DNA of 64,000 nucleotides. Source: JBAVEL01 sp049587715. Lineage in GTDB: Bacteria; Bacteroidota; Ignavibacteria; UBA10030; UBA6906. Shown here one piece after another: positions 60,801 through 64,000 of the stretch. A program made the translations under genes and the position numbers. The notes under the pieces were generated by a model. The model was not told the DNA's origin. It saw only the letters and a program-made list of their open reading frames with translations, and did not search any database. The stretch is taken from contig JBAVEL010000186.1 in assembly GCA_049587715.1 (NCBI GenBank), forward strand, positions 16,881 through 80,880, given 5' to 3'. Numbering within the stretch: position 1 is the stretch's first letter; every line of letters begins with the position of its first letter.

Positions 60801-60873
60801 GGGGCTGTAGCTCAGCTGGGAGAGCGCGTGAATGGCATTCACGAGGTCAGGGGTTCGATCCCCCTCAGCTCCA
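60801..60873 (+). tRNA. tRNA-Ala (anticodon GGC)
   Basis: 73-nt cloverleaf: acceptor GGGGCTG with CAGCTCC (one G-U), D-arm GCTC/GAGC, anticodon stem CGTGA/TCACG with loop ATGGCAT, T-arm AGGGG/CCCCT with loop TTCGATC, discriminator A. CCA is not encoded. Confidence 0.95.
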
Positions 60874-60874
60874 C

Positions 60875-60903
60875 AAGGCCTTCCAGCGAGGAAGGCCTTT
60901 TTT
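60875..60903 (+). terminator. Intrinsic terminator of tRNA-Ala
   Basis: 10-bp perfect stem AAGGCCTTCC/GGAAGGCCTT (60875-60884 with 60890-60899), 5-nt loop, and a T-run that continues to 60903. Confidence 0.88.
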
Positions 60904-61180
60904 CTTGCCTCCTTGGAGATCCGCCCGCGTGTTCCGCCTTCTCACCCCGGGTACACGGCCCCGCCCGGATGGGGTCTGTGACCCGGGCCGGATTCCGGTC
61001 TCGCCGCTGTGCTTCTGCCCCCCCCCGCGCGGGCAGGATCCGATTGCGTCTTGGACGGCGGATGGCTATCATGGCACGGGTGAGGGCCTCGCGGCCCGAG
61101 TCCGGATCCCCTCCTCCAGCATCTGATTCAATCCCGAGCCCGGACAGAGGGGATTCCGCCGATACGCCCATCCGGATACG
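60904..61180. other. Intergenic stretch before the YyaL gene
   Basis: No gene seen in 277 bp. A candidate promoter, TTGCGT (61044-61049), 17-bp spacer, TATCAT (61067-61072), lies about 110 bp before the ATG at 61181. An inverted repeat CCCGGGT/ACCCGGG lies in the first part. Nothing else stands out. Confidence 0.4.
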
Positions 61181-63289
61181 ATGAACACCATCCGAATGAA
61201 CCGGCTGGCGGGGGAGAAGAGCCCCTACCTGCTCCAGCATGCTTCCAATCCCGTGGACTGGTATCCGTGGGGGGAGGAGGCCTTCCGCGAGGCGAGGGAC
61301 AAGGGGAAGCCCATCCTCCTCTCCATCGGCTACTCCGCCTGCCACTGGTGCCACGTGATGGAACAGGAGTCCTTCGACTCTCCCGGAACCGCCCGTATCA
61401 TGAATGCCCGCTTCGTGAACATCAAGGTGGACAGGGAAGAGCGTCCCGATGTGGACCGGGTGTACATGGCGGCGCTCCAGGCCATGGGGGAGGGGGGCGG
61501 ATGGCCCATGACCATGTTTCTGACCCCGGACCTGAGGCCCTTCTTCGGGGGCACGTATTTCCCTCCCGTTGCGCGCCACGGTCGGATAGGGTTCCCCGAG
61601 CTTCTGGAACGCGTGGCACACGCCTGGGAACATGACAGGGAGAAACTCCTTGGATCAGCAGGCCGGCTCATGGGGTTTCTGGCCCGTCCGGGGCCTTCCG
61701 GAGCCGGGGAACCGGGCGAGGACGTCCCGCCGAAATGTCTGGAGGAACTCTCCCGCCAGTACGATCCCGTGCACGGCGGATTCGGAGGCCCCCCGAAATT
61801 CCCCCGGCCCTCCGTATTCCGCTTCCTGATCACCCGTCATCTCCTCACCCGGGACTCCGATGCGCTCCGCATGTGCCGGAACACCGTCAGGGCCATCCTC
61901 CGGGGAGGGATCCATGATCAGATCGGAGGGGGATTCCACAGGTATTCGGTGGACGGCGAGTGGCGCACCCCCCATTTTGAGAAGATGCTGTACGATCAGG
62001 CCCAGATGGCGGAGGCATGCCTGGATTTGTACCTCCTGGATCGGGAACCTGTCTGGGCCGAGGGGGCCCGCGGAGCCCTGGAATACGTGCGGGAGCACCT
62101 GACCTCCCCCGACGGGGGATTCTACTCCTCGGAAGACGCCGACAGCCCCCGCCCCGGGAACCCCTCCGAGCGGGGAGAGGGAGCCTATTATCTCTGGAGC
62201 CGGAAAGAGGTGGATCGGATTCTGAGCGCGGAGGATGCAGGGCTCTTTGCCCGCACCTACGGGGTGACGGAGGAGGGGAACGCTCTCGCCGATGCGCACG
62301 GGGAATTTGCGGGGCTGAACATACTCCACCTGTCCCGCGGGGAAGAGGGCGCACCCGATGGCGCCGCCCGGGCCATCGACCGCTCCATCCGGATTCTGAA
62401 GGCCCGGCGGAGCAGGCGGCCCAGCCCCTTCCGGGATGAGAAGGTGCTGGCGGCCTGGAACGGGCTCATGATCGGGGCCTTTGCACGCGGGTTCCAGGTG
62501 CTTGGAGAGCCCGCCTACCTGCAGGCGGCCTGCCGGGCTGCCGCATTCGTGTGGGCGAACCTGTTCCATCCCCCCGACGGTCCCCTTCTGAGGCGCTGGC
62601 ACCAGGGGGAGCCCCGCCACCGCGGGCAGCTTGAGGACTACGCCTTCCTCGTACAGGGGTTTCTGGACCTCTACGAGGCATCGCTGGATCTGGGGTGGCT
62701 GGAGAAGGCCCTGGTTCTCACCCGACTTCAGACGGAGACATTCAGGGATGGTGAACGCGGGGGATTCTTCGACAGCCCCGGGGATGATTCCTCCATCCTG
62801 ATCCGCACAAAGGACCTCCACGACGGGGCCGAGCCGTGCGGGAACTCCGTTGCCGCCATGAACCTCGTCCGCCTCTGGCGCATGACGGGAAAGGGGGAGT
62901 ACCTGGAGGGGGCATCGGGCGTGTTCCGGGGGGCCGCGGCGGTGCTGGAGGAAATGCCTTCGGTGCTCCCTCTCATGTGTGCGGCCCTCTCGCTTCTGGG
63001 GGGACCCGCATTCGGGGTCGTCATCACGGGGCGGAAGGGGGAGGCGCAGACCGAGGCGCTCATCGCCCAGGTCCGGCACAGACACATCCCCGGAAGGGTG
63101 CTGCTTCTGGCGGAGGCGGGCGATGAGCGGCTGGAGCGGATCGCCCCTTTCGCCGCGCAACTTGCCGCCTCAGCAGGCGGGCCGGCCGCCTATCTGTGCG
63201 ATGCGGGAAGCTGCCGCCTCCCCGTGTCGGATCCGGTCGATTTGGGGAAGTTGCTGGATGCTCAGCCGCCCGGTCCAGGCCTTCCCTGA
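61181..63289 (+). CDS. YyaL/DUF255 protein: thioredoxin-like domain fused to an alpha/alpha barrel
   Basis: 702 residues; the ATG at 61181 is used, with ATG 61196 also possible. The N-terminal 165 residues are the DUF255 thioredoxin-like domain: LAGEKSPYLLQHASNPVDWY, active-site-like CHWCHVMEQESF, VDREERPDVDRVYM and GGWPMTMFLTPD. The rest resembles an N-acylglucosamine-2-epimerase/cellobiose-epimerase-type barrel (GGIHDQIGGGFHRYSVDGEW, HFEKMLYDQAQM, DEKVLAAWNGLMIGAFARG). Length and order match bacterial YyaL and animal SPATA20. The biochemical role is not established. Its 3' end overlaps the convergent transporter gene by 28 bp. Confidence 0.92.
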   Translation: MNTIRMNRLAGEKSPYLLQHASNPVDWYPWGEEAFREARDKGKPILLSIGYSACHWCHVMEQESFDSPGTARIMNARFVNIKVDREERPDVDRVYMAALQAMGEGGGWPMTMFLTPDLRPFFGGTYFPPVARHGRIGFPELLERVAHAWEHDREKLLGSAGRLMGFLARPGPSGAGEPGEDVPPKCLEELSRQYDPVHGGFGGPPKFPRPSVFRFLITRHLLTRDSDALRMCRNTVRAILRGGIHDQIGGGFHRYSVDGEWRTPHFEKMLYDQAQMAEACLDLYLLDREPVWAEGARGALEYVREHLTSPDGGFYSSEDADSPRPGNPSERGEGAYYLWSRKEVDRILSAEDAGLFARTYGVTEEGNALADAHGEFAGLNILHLSRGEEGAPDGAARAIDRSIRILKARRSRRPSPFRDEKVLAAWNGLMIGAFARGFQVLGEPAYLQAACRAAAFVWANLFHPPDGPLLRRWHQGEPRHRGQLEDYAFLVQGFLDLYEASLDLGWLEKALVLTRLQTETFRDGERGGFFDSPGDDSSILIRTKDLHDGAEPCGNSVAAMNLVRLWRMTGKGEYLEGASGVFRGAAAVLEEMPSVLPLMCAALSLLGGPAFGVVITGRKGEAQTEALIAQVRHRHIPGRVLLLAEAGDERLERIAPFAAQLAASAGGPAAYLCDAGSCRLPVSDPVDLGKLLDAQPPGPGLP

Positions 63290-64000
63290 TGGCGAAGACT
63301 GATGAAGAGCCCCGCTCCTCCTATCGTCATCATGATGAGGGATTGTATGGCCGTCTTGTAGGAGACGGACGTCTCCCCGAAAGCCGAGACCAGGAACAGC
63401 GCCCCTGTGGCAAGCAGCAGCGCATAGAGAGCCAGCATGACCGTCCGTGCCCGGTGCCTCGTGGCGGGCGTATCCGCGGCGAAATAGCGGTTGTAGAGGA
63501 TCAGCCCCGTGATCGCCAGCAGATTCATCCCGGCAAACAGAAGCCAGAAAGTCCGGATGACGGAGGAGGGATCGGCGCTCCTGACCACCGGCTTCAGCAT
63601 GGTCTCGTACAGCGTGCCGCCCAGATTCGATCCCAGGAGACTCCCGATCACGCCGTACAGGAAGGCGTATCCCATGTACACGGCCTTGGTTTCCGCGGGC
63701 GCCACCAGGCCCACGTAACTGTAGTACTTGGGATGGGCGGTCATTTCCCCGATGGAGAAGACGGCGATGCCCAGGATGAACACCCACACATTCGAGGCAT
63801 ATGCCAGGCAGATGAACCCCAGGGTCCCGATGAACATCCCCGCCACCATGGTGGGAAGGGCGGGTGTGTTCCGCACGATTCTGCTCACCAGCACCTGGAG
63901 CAGGATGATCGTGCCGGCATTGATGACCGTGACGAACTCTGCGTCGAACCGGAGCCCGATTCCCGCCGCATCGAAGAGGGCGTTCACGGGGCTTGCGTCA
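63262..64000 (-). CDS. Major facilitator superfamily transporter (POT-like), N-terminus beyond the window
   Basis: Partial: the frame is open to the right edge, giving 245 codons of the C-terminal half. About six helices are visible (TMVAGMFIGTLGFICLAYA, VFILGIAVFSIGEMTAHPKY, FWLLFAGMNLLAITGLILY). The SIGEMTAHPKYYSYVGLVAP segment followed by MGYAFLYGVIGSLLGSNLGG resembles proton-dependent oligopeptide-type transporters. A GTG at 63987 is an internal codon, not the start. Substrate unknown. Confidence 0.78.
   Translation of the reverse strand, partial: DASPVNALFDAAGIGLRFDAEFVTVINAGTIILLQVLVSRIVRNTPALPTMVAGMFIGTLGFICLAYASNVWVFILGIAVFSIGEMTAHPKYYSYVGLVAPAETKAVYMGYAFLYGVIGSLLGSNLGGTLYETMLKPVVRSADPSSVIRTFWLLFAGMNLLAITGLILYNRYFAADTPATRHRARTVMLALYALLLATGALFLVSAFGETSVSYKTAIQSLIMMTIGGAGLFISLRHQGRPGPGG

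Overview
The window is GC-rich, densely packed bacterial DNA from a diderm. The genes include LPS lipid A and core assembly (LpxL-like acyltransferase, heptosyltransferase, MsbA, O-antigen ligase), TonB-dependent uptake, type IX secretion sorting tails, a PorV-like outer-membrane protein and a GWxTD-domain protein. This mix points to the FCB superphylum outside classical Bacteroidetes (for example Eisenbacteria, Latescibacterota, Krumholzibacteriota or Gemmatimonadota-like lineages). The phylum is an inference from gene content, not something measured here.

Positions 1-36669 form a large alpha-glucan (starch/maltodextrin) utilisation locus. A sodium/sugar symporter (cut by the left edge) and a MalK-type ATPase diverge from a LacI-family regulator that has a perfect 16-bp operator in its own promoter. 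Downstream of lacI come a secreted GH13 amylase, a parvulin-type lipoprotein chaperone, a TonB receptor, a 1244-residue secreted protein, a PorV-like protein and a tandem starch-binding-type protein with a type IX sorting tail. Two SGNH-hydrolase/TPR proteins on the minus strand separate this from a second plus-strand operon: a type IX-sorted GH13 enzyme, a GH57 enzyme, a maltosyltransferase-like GH13 protein with altered catalytic residues, and MalE/MalF/MalG. A converging minus-strand operon encodes two esterases with glycogen-binding-like N-termini and an amylo-1,6-glucosidase. Together they would bind, debranch, cleave and import alpha-glucan.

Positions 36731-39738 hold an intact mobile element of 3008 bp, with lower GC by eye. 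It has 35-bp imperfect terminal inverted repeats and an 8-bp target duplication (CAATCGGC). It carries an IS1-family-like DDE transposase, a coiled-coil/winged-helix protein, a Panacea-domain (DUF4065, antitoxin-type) gene coupled to a two-helix membrane protein, a possible 43-residue protein, and two promoter-to-terminator units with no obvious ORF that look like structured small RNAs. It sits between two divergent host promoters without breaking either. This is the most novel part of the window.

Positions 39747-64000 are mostly housekeeping: a CheY-like regulator, a YjbQ protein and a GWxTD protein; lipid A/LPS genes; tRNA-Arg(CCG); a TPR protein; a MATE exporter; an Rsb-type partner-switching cassette (two PP2C phosphatases, one STAS protein, one kinase); leucyl-tRNA synthetase; an LPS export and core cluster; a DUF1844 protein; NAD kinase; a cytochrome-like lipoprotein with a DUF4013 membrane protein; tRNA-Ala(GGC) with a clear promoter and terminator; a YyaL/DUF255 thioredoxin-like protein; and a major-facilitator transporter cut by the right edge. 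Many neighbouring genes overlap by 4 bp (ATGA or GTGA), which suggests translational coupling. Promoters read from the sequence often share a TATATT -10 box about 17 bp from a TTGNNN -35 box.
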